Shown here piece after piece: positions 1 to 7,548 of a DNA stretch of 30,920 nt. Position numbers and translations under genes: made by a program. The notes beneath the pieces were generated by a model that saw nothing but the letters and a program-made list of their open reading frames with translations, was not told the origin of the DNA and searched no databases. The DNA comes from CAMNAO01 sp045605145 (GTDB lineage Bacteria; Bacillota; Clostridia; Oscillospirales; Oscillospiraceae): NCBI GenBank assembly GCA_045605145.1, contig JAZUPH010000056.1:1-30920 (forward strand), read 5' to 3'. The first letter of the stretch is position 1. Each line of letters opens with the position of its first letter.

Positions 1-1157
1 TCGGTGCAGGCGAAGCCCTTGAAATCGTTCTCTTCACGCAGCAAACCGTCAATGGCGTAGCGCAGGAAGCTGGCACCCACGTTCTCCGCCTCGTCGCCGC
101 CCACCTGATACAGGACATCATAGCAGCTCATGATGGACGAACACTGACCGGTGGGGCCGTCCAGCTTAAAGGCGCCTTCTGTCCAGGGGGCCATTCTGGC
201 TTTCAGATTGCCGCCGGGGTAGATGGAGAATCTGCCGTTTTTGCTGTGGCTCTCGCGGCCGCCTTCGGATGTGCTGCCGGGCCAGTGCTTGGTCATTGCC
301 ATGACGCTGTCCTTGCCCCAGCCGCCTTCAATCTCGGCCTCGCCGCTGCTGGTCTGGAATCCGTCGCACACGGCGCGGGCCATGTCGGTGTTCAGATAGG
401 GGTCAGAGCCGTAGGTAGCGCTGAAACGGTTCCAGCGCGGGTCGGTGGCGCAGTCCACCTGGGGGCCAAGCTCAACGGTGATGCCCAGGGAGCGGTATTC
501 TTTTGCCACGGTTTCTGCCATCTGAGTGGCAATGGCGGGGTCAAAGGTGGCGCCCAGACCAAGGTTGGTGGGCCATGAGGAAACGTCCTTCTCGCCGATG
601 TCACTGTGGGTGTCGGTAAAAGCGCGGGGGTTGGTGGAGAAGAAGGCGGGAATGCCCAAACGCGTCTTTTCCATGTGGCGCTGAACATTGTTCATGTACT
701 TAGTGCCGGTGCCGGGGTCTTCCATGGTGGAGATCAGCCAGAAACGCAGCCCCTCTTCAACATAACACATCTGCTCTTCGCCGACCTGAGTGATGTCACG
801 GTCTTTGGTGAACTCTTCGATGCTTTTGCCGCTGACGGACAGACGGGCGCGCAGGGCGGCGTTCCACTTGAGAGTATCTTCGGTGACCTTCTGCACAATG
901 AACATGCCTGCATGCATCATCATTGCCAGACATTCGTCAGTCTCCATGCGCCCGACCAGATCCTCGGTACGCTCTTTAATGGGCAGGCGCCAGTCTTCAT
1001 AGGGGTCGAGAATGCCGTTGCGATTCAAATCTTTGAAAGCAAATCCGTCATCTTCAATGATTTTTATGCCGCACTCGGGATCGAAAGACAGGGTCGCACC
1101 ACCTTCGTTTATTACAAGGCTGTAACCGTCCTTCTCTTCAATGTGCCATTTTTTCAT
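1..1157 (-). CDS. Glycoside hydrolase family 3 protein (beta-glucosidase/xylosidase type), N-terminal part only
   Basis: The reading frame starts at an ATG (complement of 1155-1157) behind AAGGAG and stays open to the window edge, giving about 385 residues of a protein that continues outside. The frame was checked by translating 1-240 by hand. Seen: an N-terminal stretch of the form DLNRNGILDPYEDWRLP, common near the start of bacterial GH3 enzymes, and KHWPG followed by an EGGRESH stretch about 300 residues in, matching the GH3 substrate-binding lysine-histidine motif of the (beta/alpha)8 domain. No signal peptide is visible, so a cytoplasmic enzyme acting on imported oligosaccharides is likely. 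GH3 enzymes remove single sugars from the non-reducing end of beta-glycosides with retention. The nucleophile aspartate and the C-terminal domains fall outside the window, so substrate cannot be judged. Confidence 0.88.
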   Translation of the reverse strand, partial: MKKWHIEEKDGYSLVINEGGATLSFDPECGIKIIEDDGFAFKDLNRNGILDPYEDWRLPIKERTEDLVGRMETDECLAMMMHAGMFIVQKVTEDTLKWNAALRARLSVSGKSIEEFTKDRDITQVGEEQMCYVEEGLRFWLISTMEDPGTGTKYMNNVQRHMEKTRLGIPAFFSTNPRAFTDTHSDIGEKDVSSWPTNLGLGATFDPAIATQMAETVAKEYRSLGITVELGPQVDCATDPRWNRFSATYGSDPYLNTDMARAVCDGFQTSSGEAEIEGGWGKDSVMAMTKHWPGSTSEGGRESHSKNGRFSIYPGGNLKARMAPWTEGAFKLDGPTGQCSSIMSCYDVLYQVGGDEAENVGASFLRYAIDGLLREENDFKGFACT

Positions 1158-1303
1158 TACTGTTCTCCTTATATGTGAGTTTTGTTGTTCCGGTCAATTG
1201 CGCGGCAGCCGCTGAGTTGTTGGCCGTGCAAATGCATCTTGCGTCTGCGGCTTGCTGCGGTGGGGAATTGGGGACATAAAACAGTGCCCATTGGGAAAAC
1301 ATG

Positions 1304-1338
1304 ACAGACCGGGACACCATGCTGGGATCCCGGTCTGT
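1304..1338 (-). terminator. Rho-independent terminator of the metallo-hydrolase gene
   Basis: An 11-bp perfect stem (1304-1314 with 1328-1338, ACAGACCGGGA and its complement) closes a 13-base loop about 26 bases past the stop of the minus-strand metallo-hydrolase. Read on the minus strand it is followed by CATGTTTTCCC, a short U tract. It separates this gene from the downstream glycoside hydrolase, which must therefore have its own promoter in 1158-1303; no convincing one was found. Confidence 0.65.
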
Positions 1339-1345
1339 ATGCAGT

Positions 1346-1375
1346 TTTATCAGATGTTGCTTTATCAGATGTTGC
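1346..1375. repeat. Perfect 15-bp tandem duplication across the stop codon of the metallo-hydrolase gene
   Basis: TTTATCAGATGTTGC occurs at 1346-1360 and again immediately at 1361-1375. On the minus strand it repeats the last codons and the stop, so the gene ends in TGA TAA followed by a second copy of the same ending. The repeated copy lies after the first stop and does not change the protein. Confidence 0.9.
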
Positions 1376-2438
1376 TGAAGTCTTTGTCCACGATGCTGTT
1401 CATGGAATAGCTGAGAACGCCCAGCCCCTCAACATAGCGGGAGTACTGTACGCCCCTTGCGCTCTCTTTCACAAGAGATGCGGCGCCGGCGGGGTCGGCA
1501 ATAACTGCCTCACAGGCGTCTGCCATGTTGGCAACGACGGTGCTCTCCAGATCGCTGACGAAGTGGCCGGAGAATACATGGTCAAACTCGTCGATGCGGT
1601 TTGCCAGCTTGCGCATCTGCACGCCCATGCAGCTTACTGTTGCGCATTCGCCGTAGGGGGTGCCGGGGCGGGGGCCGCCAACGCCAACGCGCATGGAGAT
1701 AATGTCGTCACCGGCGAAGAAGATGCGGTTGTGCTTGTCCAGATATCCTGCGTGACCGGCGCTGTGTCCGCCCAGGAATACCAGCTCAACCTCATAGCCG
1801 CCGCCCAGATCCCAGGTGTAGCCGTTGGGAACGCCGGTGACCTTATAGGGCTTGAACTTGATAAGATCTTCTCTGGGGAACTCTGCCCAGATGGGCTGTC
1901 CCACGCCGTCTTCAAACAGATAATCCCACATATGCTCATTCTGCCGCTCGATCACAGGCGCTTCATACTCATGGCAGAACACCTCATCAAACTGGGCGTT
2001 GCCGTATGCATGGTCATAGTGGTTATGTGTGTTGGCTACGATCAGGGGCTTGCCGCCGGTAATCTCATCGCAAAGACCCTTCAGATCACCCAGGCCGAAG
2101 CTGGTGTCGATAATCATTGCCTTCTCGGGGCCGTCTATAAGATAGATCCAGCTGTCGCCGGCGCCGTCCAGGCTGATGGTGAGCAGACCGTACATGTTGT
2201 CGCGGAACTGATACACCTCAACATAGGGGTTGATGGGGTAGACCTTCTTTGTGGAATCCTTCTCGCGAAGCAGCTTCATCCAGGCCCAGCATGTCTCGTT
2301 GATGGGCTCTTTCTGATACACGCGCTTCATTGCCAGCGCATCCGCGATGGGCAGGTTCTGCTGGGGCCACTGCTCTTTGGGGAGACGGCGGGTCTCCTTC
2401 ATCATAAGGCCGCCTTTGGATTTATTGACTTCAGCCAT
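1365..2438 (-). CDS. Metallo-beta-lactamase-fold hydrolase
   Basis: A 357-residue protein starting at an ATG behind a strong GGAGG site. The metal-binding signature of the superfamily is present: THNHYDH at residues 137-143 (the HxHxDH motif), GGHSAGH at 223-229 giving a further histidine ligand, FAGDD near 242-245 giving the bridging aspartate, and SGHF near 290-293 giving the last histidine. This predicts a two-metal (usually zinc) hydrolase. No signal peptide is seen, so it is cytoplasmic. An N-terminal extension of about 70 residues precedes the fold. The superfamily covers lactonases, thioesterases, glyoxalase II and others, and nothing here decides the substrate. It has its own promoter and terminator and is co-oriented with the downstream glycoside hydrolase. 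Confidence 0.88.
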   Translation of the reverse strand: MAEVNKSKGGLMMKETRRLPKEQWPQQNLPIADALAMKRVYQKEPINETCWAWMKLLREKDSTKKVYPINPYVEVYQFRDNMYGLLTISLDGAGDSWIYLIDGPEKAMIIDTSFGLGDLKGLCDEITGGKPLIVANTHNHYDHAYGNAQFDEVFCHEYEAPVIERQNEHMWDYLFEDGVGQPIWAEFPREDLIKFKPYKVTGVPNGYTWDLGGGYEVELVFLGGHSAGHAGYLDKHNRIFFAGDDIISMRVGVGGPRPGTPYGECATVSCMGVQMRKLANRIDEFDHVFSGHFVSDLESTVVANMADACEAVIADPAGAASLVKESARGVQYSRYVEGLGVLSYSMNSIVDKDFSNI

Positions 2439-2487
2439 GGGAATACCTCCTATAATCTGCAGTTGTATTACTAAGATAGCTGAGCTT

Positions 2488-2516
2488 ATTATAGCTTATT
2501 GCATCATTTATTGCAA
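2488..2516 (-). promoter_or_regulatory. Sigma-A type promoter for the metallo-hydrolase gene
   Basis: On the minus strand: -35 TTGCAA (2511-2516), a 17-base spacer and a consensus -10 TATAAT (2488-2493). The predicted start of transcription lies near 2481, leaving a leader of about 40 bases before the ATG. Confidence 0.7.
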
Positions 2517-2553
2517 TATACGGATCGGATTTTTAACGTAGATATATAAAGCG

Positions 2554-2576
2554 GCGCACGGCAAAAAACCGTGCGC
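2554..2576 (-). terminator. Terminator after the four-cysteine protein gene
   Basis: GCGCACGG (2554-2561) pairs perfectly with CCGTGCGC (2569-2576) across a 7-base loop. It lies about 30 bases past the minus-strand stop at 2608. On the minus strand it is followed by GCTTTATAT, a weak U tract. Confidence 0.6.
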
Positions 2577-2607
2577 TGACTTGTTTCTGTATTCACATTT
2601 TTGCTGT

Positions 2608-2817
2608 TCAGACTTCAAAATCCTTCTTCTCAAAGCCCTGCTCCGTGAGCATCTGTGGCTTGGGCGGAACCCGCTTCAGGGGATCATACACAAAGCGGCG
2701 GCAATGGTGCCATGCGGGCACGACGCCCCGCTTAAGGCACATAATTTCATCGTTTCCGATTGCGCCGCCGAATTTGCAGTAGGAACAGCTTTTATCGATT
2801 TTTTTATCAAACAGCAT
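2608..2817 (-). CDS. Small conserved four-cysteine protein, probable metal binder
   Basis: A 69-residue protein with cysteines at 11, 14, 27 and 39 in a C-x2-C-x12-C-x11-C arrangement, which suggests a small zinc ribbon or a similar metal site. The C-terminal half holds YDPLKRVPPKP, a stretch I recall in short uncharacterised clostridial proteins of similar size and cysteine pattern. The function is unknown. It lies 34 bases downstream of ylbJ on the same strand, so it may share its transcript, although a possible promoter overlaps the end of ylbJ. The ribosome binding site (GGTGAG) is modest. A terminator follows. Confidence 0.72.
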   Translation of the reverse strand: MLFDKKIDKSCSYCKFGGAIGNDEIMCLKRGVVPAWHHCRRFVYDPLKRVPPKPQMLTEQGFEKKDFEV

Positions 2818-2850
2818 ATCGTCTCACCAATCACTTTGAGGGATATACGG

Positions 2851-2879
2851 ATTATACACCATTGCCTGCGCCATTTCCA
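2851..2879 (-). promoter_or_regulatory. Possible promoter for the four-cysteine protein, overlapping the end of ylbJ
   Basis: On the minus strand a TGGAAA box (2874-2879), a 17-base spacer and a perfect TATAAT (2851-2856). The -35 matches only 4 of 6 bases. If used, it would let the small gene be expressed in vegetative cells independently of ylbJ. Confidence 0.35.
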
Positions 2880-3976
2880 GACCTGTTTTTATCTTTTATC
2901 CCCACAATCAACAAAATTGCGGGCAATACGATACATGCCGCAGCCGCTCCCGCACCCGGGGCAAAGCCTGCCGTCGTGACGGCCTGCTTCGCCGGGAATA
3001 CCAGTCCCATTGCCGCCGCCGCTGCCGCTGCAATGGCACAGTGCAGCATTTTGCCGCGCATATAGCGCTTAACAGACAGTCCTGCGCCCTCGGTGACGGA
3101 TATCACCTGACAGTGTACCGACAGGCCCGACCAACCCATAATGGCAGAACACAGGGCCAGGCGTACCCACTCCGGCTGCACTACGTCCCCAAGGGCGGCG
3201 ACCCCGGCACTGACCTCAAACACGCCCAGCAGTAAAGCATTGGAGACCGCGGGATCGATGTAAAGTTTACATAACATTCCAGACGCAAGGGCGAATGCAC
3301 CGCAGGCGCGCAGTATGCCCGTTGTAACGGCGAAGAACAGCACAAAGGCGCAAATATCCCCGATGGCGCCCAATGAGCTGCGCACCGCCTGTGTGAGTGC
3401 TGAGGAAAATGAGGGGCGCGGATTGTTTTCGGTTAAAACTGCGGCGGGAGGGAGGGCGGTACAGCCGCGCTCATCCGGTCTCGTCAGCAGGGCGACAAGC
3501 AGCGCGCCGATGATCTGTGAGATATAAAGCATCAGACCGGCCCGTGCGCTGCCCAGCACCGCGCTGCCGGCAAAGCCGAACACGAATGCAGGGCCGCAGT
3601 TGTTGCAGAAGGCCAGCATCCGCTCCGCCTCATCCTTGCTGCACTGCCCGTCCTCGTACATTCGTGCCGCGGTCCGCGCACCTACCGGAAAACCACTTAC
3701 CAGTCCCACCGCAAGCACGGCGGCGCAGCTTCCACCCAGATGCAGCACCCTGCGCGTCACCCCCTCCAGTGACCGGCCAAGCGCGCTGATGGCGCCCGTG
3801 GAAACCAACATCGAAGACAGCACCAGAAAGGGGAAGAGGGAGGGGATCACCACCTCTATGCACAGCTGCAGGCCCTCCCTTGCCGCCTGTGCCGCCGCCT
3901 TCGGCATGCACAGCAGTAGCACGCTGTCCAGCAGTAATACTATCGGCGCCGCCGATTTTTTCACATTGCTTTTCAT
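2852..3976 (-). CDS. ylbJ: Sporulation integral membrane protein YlbJ
   Basis: A 374-residue polytopic membrane protein with about eight hydrophobic segments. Family landmarks are visible: SGFPVGAR near residues 94-101, FCNNCGPAFVFG near 122-133, and MGWSGLSVHCQ in the last third, the paired gate-like repeats shared by YlbJ and spore maturation proteins. In Bacillus subtilis ylbJ is a sigma-E gene expressed in the mother cell and needed for spore cortex formation; the transported substrate, if any, is not established. The start is the ATG at 3974-3976 behind AGGAGGGG. It is divergent from the sigma-E gene yqfC across about 100 bases that contain sigma-E-like boxes, which supports the call. 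The length is close to that of the Bacillus protein. Confidence 0.88.
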   Translation of the reverse strand: MKSNVKKSAAPIVLLLDSVLLLCMPKAAAQAAREGLQLCIEVVIPSLFPFLVLSSMLVSTGAISALGRSLEGVTRRVLHLGGSCAAVLAVGLVSGFPVGARTAARMYEDGQCSKDEAERMLAFCNNCGPAFVFGFAGSAVLGSARAGLMLYISQIIGALLVALLTRPDERGCTALPPAAVLTENNPRPSFSSALTQAVRSSLGAIGDICAFVLFFAVTTGILRACGAFALASGMLCKLYIDPAVSNALLLGVFEVSAGVAALGDVVQPEWVRLALCSAIMGWSGLSVHCQVISVTEGAGLSVKRYMRGKMLHCAIAAAAAAAMGLVFPAKQAVTTAGFAPGAGAAAACIVLPAILLIVGIKDKNRSGNGAGNGV

Positions 3977-4008
3977 ATACCACCCCTCCTGCCAAAGCCT
4001 GTCTGTTT

Positions 4009-4034
4009 ACTATATGCCGCCGGGGGCGTAATTT
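4009..4034 (-). promoter_or_regulatory. Possible sigma-E promoter for ylbJ
   Basis: On the minus strand CATATAGT (4009-4016) resembles the sigma-E -10 box CATACAnT, with an AT-rich element (AAATTAC, 4028-4034) about 11-12 bases upstream. The -10 departs from consensus at one fixed position and the spacer is a little short. Support comes mainly from the known sigma-E control of ylbJ. Confidence 0.4.
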
Positions 4035-4054
4035 TGCCCGGACGGGCATACACT
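4028..4054 (+). promoter_or_regulatory. Probable sigma-E promoter for yqfC-yqfD
   Basis: CATACACT at 4047-4054 is a perfect match to the sigma-E -10 consensus CATACAnT. An AT-rich box (GTAATTT, 4028-4034) lies 12 bases upstream, slightly closer than the usual 13-14. Transcription would start near 4061, before the GTG start of yqfC at 4081. yqfC and yqfD are mother-cell sporulation genes in characterised relatives. Confidence 0.55.
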
Positions 4055-4080
4055 TAAATGCAAATATGGGGGGTGACGCG

Positions 4081-4392
4081 GTGAAGGATAATAAGGGGAA
4101 CAAAGGGCGGCGGGCGCTTTCGGCGGCGGCAGAATATTTTGACCTGCCCGCCCAGATCGCGGCCGGTGATGCGCGCATCACACTGACGGGACTGCGCCGT
4201 CTTTTGATAGAGAACCACAAGGGGATACTGGAGTACAGTGATGCGCGGATAGCCGTTGACTGCGGCTATTTCTGTGTCCGGATCGTGGGAACGGGCTTGG
4301 GACTGGCGGCGATGACCCCGCGCGAGCTGGTCATAAGCGGGGATATAAGCGCAATTGAGCTGGGCTCCGACGGGAAGGGGCGTCGGCCATGA
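4081..4392 (+). CDS. yqfC: Sporulation protein YqfC
   Basis: A protein of 103 residues, close to the usual 90-100 of YqfC. Seen: an SAAAEYFDLPAQI stretch near the start, then GDARITLTG, LLIENHKGILEYSD and IRIAV-type strands ending in LVISGDISAIEL, which follow the family pattern of a short beta-rich protein. The GTG at 4081 is preferred because GGGGGGTGA stands just upstream; the in-frame ATG at 4066 would sit almost at the predicted transcript start. YqfC is expressed in the mother cell under sigma-E; its molecular role is unknown. The stop overlaps the start of yqfD by 4 bases (ATGA), so the two are translationally coupled. Confidence 0.85.
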   Translation: MKDNKGNKGRRALSAAAEYFDLPAQIAAGDARITLTGLRRLLIENHKGILEYSDARIAVDCGYFCVRIVGTGLGLAAMTPRELVISGDISAIELGSDGKGRRP

Positions 4393-5567
4393 GCAGGATA
4401 AGACACCGACTTTACGGAGTCAGCCTCTGCATAAGCGGCGCACCGCCGGAAACTATCCTTAATGCCCTGGCCGGAGCGGGTATTCGCTTTGCCGATCCCG
4501 TGAGGGAGGAGGGACGCCTAAGCATCCGGGTGGCGGCACGGCGGGTAAGGCTTATTCGCGGCCTGTGCCTGCGTGAGGGTTATGAAATGCAGGTGCTGGG
4601 CCGGGGCGCGGTCACCGCCGCGGCCCGCAGACTGCGGCGCAGGCTTATACTGCTGGTGGGCGTTTTGCCCCTTTTGGCTGCTTTGTGGCTGTCGTCGCTG
4701 TTTATCTGGCAGATTGATGTGGAGGGCAACAGTACCGTCTCTGACGGCGAGATCCTGCGCCGGCTTGAGGAGCTGGGTGTGGGCATCGGCTGTTGCCGCC
4801 TGTTTATCGACCAGTATCATGTGTCAAATGAAATGCTTCTGCAAATCAGCGAGCTTTCCTGGCTAAGCTGCAATACCTTCGGCAGCCGCCTTGTGGTCAG
4901 CGTGCGTGAGGAGGTGCCGGCGCCTCCTGTTACCGAGACTGAGCTTGCAACTGATGTTACGGCGGCGAAATCGGGTATAATCAATTCGATGACCGTCCTG
5001 TCGGGCGCGCCCATAGTTGCCCGCGGCGATATGGTGGAGCAGGGGCAGCTGCTGGTGGCCTCGGCCACGCCTGATTTGAGCGGTGAACTGCGTTCAGAGC
5101 ACGCCATGGCAGTGGTGGAGGCGTGGACATACTACGAATTATCTGCCTGTACGCCCCTCGAGGCCCTGTCCAAAGAGTACAGCGGCACGGTAAACACCAG
5201 ACGGGCGCTGTTTCTTTTCGCCAAACGCATAAATTTGTATATTTTGTCTGGTAATCAGCCTGCATTCTGTGATAGAATCACTGTGTATGAGAGGCTCATG
5301 CTGCCTGGGGGCACCGTGCTGCCTTTCGGGCTTATGCGCCAGAGCTTCTGCCCGTATGAGCCTGTGCCCGCACCTCTTGACGAACAGGCTGCGCGAATGT
5401 GGCTTGAGGGACGGCTGCGTGAGCGTCTTGAGGGCATGATAGACGGGCGCATAATGTCCGAGACTTATCTTGCAAGCAGTGAGGACGGTGTCCTCACCGT
5501 AACACTCAGGGCGGTCTGTCTTGAGAACATTGCCGTTACCGTACCCGCATCTGCGGGTCAGCAATAG
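4389..5567 (+). CDS. yqfD: Sporulation protein YqfD (stage IV)
   Basis: A 392-residue protein. An N-terminal soluble domain of about 80 residues contains a GAPPETILNAL stretch. A single membrane helix follows at roughly 86-107, then an extracytoplasmic segment opening with IDVEGNSTVSDGEIL, which resembles the POTRA-like start of FtsQ-type domains and is typical of YqfD. The rest is a beta-rich C-terminal domain. It is predicted to sit in the mother-cell membrane around the forespore. The family is annotated as stage IV sporulation protein; its biochemical role is not established. Its position directly after yqfC and 17 bases before phoH matches many sporulating Firmicutes. Confidence 0.88.
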   Translation: MSRIRHRLYGVSLCISGAPPETILNALAGAGIRFADPVREEGRLSIRVAARRVRLIRGLCLREGYEMQVLGRGAVTAAARRLRRRLILLVGVLPLLAALWLSSLFIWQIDVEGNSTVSDGEILRRLEELGVGIGCCRLFIDQYHVSNEMLLQISELSWLSCNTFGSRLVVSVREEVPAPPVTETELATDVTAAKSGIINSMTVLSGAPIVARGDMVEQGQLLVASATPDLSGELRSEHAMAVVEAWTYYELSACTPLEALSKEYSGTVNTRRALFLFAKRINLYILSGNQPAFCDRITVYERLMLPGGTVLPFGLMRQSFCPYEPVPAPLDEQAARMWLEGRLRERLEGMIDGRIMSETYLASSEDGVLTVTLRAVCLENIAVTVPASAGQQ

Positions 5568-5584
5568 ATATAGGGAAAGAGTGA

Positions 5585-6598
5585 TTGATTTTGACCGAAC
5601 AAATGATAAGCGTCGACAGAATGGAAAATGTGATAAATGTTTTCGGCTCCTTCGATGAGAATCTGCGCCTTATTGAAAACGAGATGGGCGTGCGCATTAC
5701 CGACAGAGAGTCTGAACTGAAGGTTGCGGGCGAAGGGGAAGCGGTCATGCTTGCCTGCCGCACGGTGGAGGGCTTGCTGTCCCTTGCCGCAAGGGGCGAA
5801 ACCATCGACAGTCAGACCGTGCGCTATATCATGCAGATGGTGCGCGACGGAAACGACGATAAAATCTCCGAGATGAGCCGCGATGTCATATGCGTCACCG
5901 CCAAGGGTAAGCCCATCAAGGCCAAGACCCTGGGACAGAAGCGCTATTGCGAGGCCATCGCCCACAATACCATCACCCTGGGCGTGGGCCCTGCCGGTAC
6001 CGGCAAGACCTACCTTGCTGTTGCGGCGGCTGTGGCGGCCTTCCGCGCAAAGCAGGTCAACCGCATCATCCTTACCCGCCCGGCGGTGGAAGCGGGCGAG
6101 CGTCTGGGCTTTTTGCCCGGCGACCTGCAGAGCAAGGTTGACCCCTACCTGCGCCCTTTGTACGATGCCCTTTTTGATATGCTGGGCGCCGAGACCTATC
6201 AGAAGTATCTTGAGCGGGGTAATATCGAGGTTGCGCCCCTTGCCTATATGCGCGGCAGAACGCTGGATGATAGCTTCATCATCCTTGACGAGGCGCAGAA
6301 CACCTCCCGCGAGCAGATGAAGATGTTTCTTACCCGCCTGGGCTTTGGCTCCAAGATCGTCATTACCGGTGACATTACCCAGATTGACCTGCCTGCCGAC
6401 AAGACCAGCGGCCTTAAAGAGGCGCTGAAGGTCCTAAAGGGCGTTGACGATATCGCTATCTGTATGCTCACCGCGTCGGATGTGGTGCGCCATGCGCTGG
6501 TGCAGAAGATCATTGCCGCTTATGAGAGTCACAGCCACTCAAATCCCGGGCCGAAAGAGGATTATAAGCGCAATACTCAGGGAGGACGGAAGAAATGA
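5585..6598 (+). CDS. phoH: PhoH family protein (PhoH-like ATPase)
   Basis: A 337-residue protein with a KH-like N-terminal region and a P-loop domain. Walker A is GPAGTGKT at residues 135-142, Walker B is FIILDEAQ at 231-238, and NTSREQMKMFLTRLG follows, characteristic of PhoH. PhoH proteins are cytoplasmic ATPases related to superfamily I helicases and are often encoded beside ybeY; an RNA-related role is proposed. The frame has no ATG before residue 7. TTG at 5585 is chosen because AGGGAAAG lies about 7 bases upstream; TTG 5591 or ATG 5603 are alternatives. The last codons overlap ybeY by 4 bases. Confidence 0.92.
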   Translation: MILTEQMISVDRMENVINVFGSFDENLRLIENEMGVRITDRESELKVAGEGEAVMLACRTVEGLLSLAARGETIDSQTVRYIMQMVRDGNDDKISEMSRDVICVTAKGKPIKAKTLGQKRYCEAIAHNTITLGVGPAGTGKTYLAVAAAVAAFRAKQVNRIILTRPAVEAGERLGFLPGDLQSKVDPYLRPLYDALFDMLGAETYQKYLERGNIEVAPLAYMRGRTLDDSFIILDEAQNTSREQMKMFLTRLGFGSKIVITGDITQIDLPADKTSGLKEALKVLKGVDDIAICMLTASDVVRHALVQKIIAAYESHSHSNPGPKEDYKRNTQGGRKK

Positions 6599-7086
6599 TG
6601 CGATGCCGTATCCGCATCCGTGCCGACGGCGCACCCGGTACCTTCGCCGCCCGAGCACTTGTCCGCCGCGCCATCCGCACTGCGCTGGAATGTGAGGGCG
6701 TGGATGTTAAGTGCCGTGTTGACGTGCTGCTCACCGGAGATGACAAGATACATGAGCTTAACCGTGAGCACCGCGGCGTGGACAGAGCCACCGATGTGCT
6801 CAGCTTTCCCATGCAGGTGCTGCGCCCCGGCGCGTTCCACCCCAACGACTGCGACGCCGACCCCGGCACCGGCTGCGTTATGCTGGGCGATATGGTCATG
6901 AGTGTGCAGCGCGCAAAGGAGCAGGCCACCGAATACGGTCACAGCCTCAGGCGTGAGCTGGCCTACCTGGCCGTACATTCAACCCTGCATCTTCTGGGCT
7001 ATGACCACGAGGACGAGGGGGAGGACAAGCGCCTTATGCGCGCAAGGGAGGAGTACATCCTCGGAAAGTTGGGGATCGGCCGATGA
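6595..7086 (+). CDS. ybeY: Endoribonuclease YbeY (rRNA maturation factor)
   Basis: A 163-residue protein with the diagnostic zinc motif H-x3-H-x5-H: histidines 128, 132 and 138 in the HSTLHLLGYDHED region, plus the upstream RATDVLSFP and LGDMVMS motifs. YbeY is a single-strand-specific endoribonuclease involved in 16S rRNA 3' end maturation and ribosome quality control. It is cytoplasmic. The ATG overlaps the phoH stop, and its own end overlaps dgkA by 4 bases, so phoH, ybeY and dgkA are coupled. Length is normal. Confidence 0.95.
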   Translation: MMRCRIRIRADGAPGTFAARALVRRAIRTALECEGVDVKCRVDVLLTGDDKIHELNREHRGVDRATDVLSFPMQVLRPGAFHPNDCDADPGTGCVMLGDMVMSVQRAKEQATEYGHSLRRELAYLAVHSTLHLLGYDHEDEGEDKRLMRAREEYILGKLGIGR

Positions 7087-7526
7087 TATCCAGTTTCAAA
7101 TGGGCCATTAATGGCATAGTCCGCACCGTAAAGACCCAGCGCAATATGCGCATCCACCTGTGCTTCGCCTTTTATGTGCTGCTTGCCGGCCTTGTTACGG
7201 GGCTCAGCGCCGCCGAATGGGGCGTGGTGCTTGTCTGCATCGGCCTTGTGGCGGGTCTTGAACTTGTGAACACCGCAATCGAGACCCTTGCAGACAGGGT
7301 GACGGGTGAACGCGACGAAATGATCGGCGCCGTCAAAGATGCGGCTGCCGGCGCTGTTCTGGTGTGCGCCCTTATGTGCGCTGCCGCCGGCTGCGTGATC
7401 TTCTTCGGCGGCGGACACCCTGCCGCTGCGTGGGCCTTTGCCTGCGCCCACCCTGTAGCCGCCGCACTCATCGTGCTGACCCTTATCCCCGCCCTGTTGT
7501 TTGTCAGGGGCAAAAAGAGCAAATGA
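7083..7526 (+). CDS. dgkA: Diacylglycerol kinase / undecaprenol kinase, DgkA family
   Basis: A 147-residue membrane protein. Three main hydrophobic segments (about 27-41, 46-65 and 88-107) and a further one at about 120-140 are visible. The family signature ELVNTAIE at residues 60-67 and the later lysine-aspartate pair at 85-86 are present; these are active-site positions in DgkA. In Gram-positive bacteria this family usually phosphorylates undecaprenol, feeding the lipid carrier for cell-wall synthesis, rather than diacylglycerol. It is placed between ybeY and era as in many Firmicutes. No cytidine deaminase gene follows it, though one often does. Confidence 0.92.
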   Translation: MISSFKWAINGIVRTVKTQRNMRIHLCFAFYVLLAGLVTGLSAAEWGVVLVCIGLVAGLELVNTAIETLADRVTGERDEMIGAVKDAAAGAVLVCALMCAAAGCVIFFGGGHPAAAWAFACAHPVAAALIVLTLIPALLFVRGKKSK

Positions 7527-7548
7527 CACATCCGAAAGGAATACACAA

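Noticed and set aside
606..1178. A 190-codon plus-strand frame over the glycoside hydrolase
   Set aside because: It is a shadow of the GH3 frame, which has the family motifs and a proper ribosome binding site.
1162..1195. TTGACC and TATAAG on the minus strand 18 bases apart, before the glycoside hydrolase
   Set aside because: The -10 would overlap the AAGGAG ribosome binding site and give an almost leaderless mRNA, so it is unlikely to be the promoter.
7501..7548. A longer start for Era inside dgkA
   Set aside because: The added 16 residues do not fit the family, and the ATG at 7549 has its own ribosome binding site.
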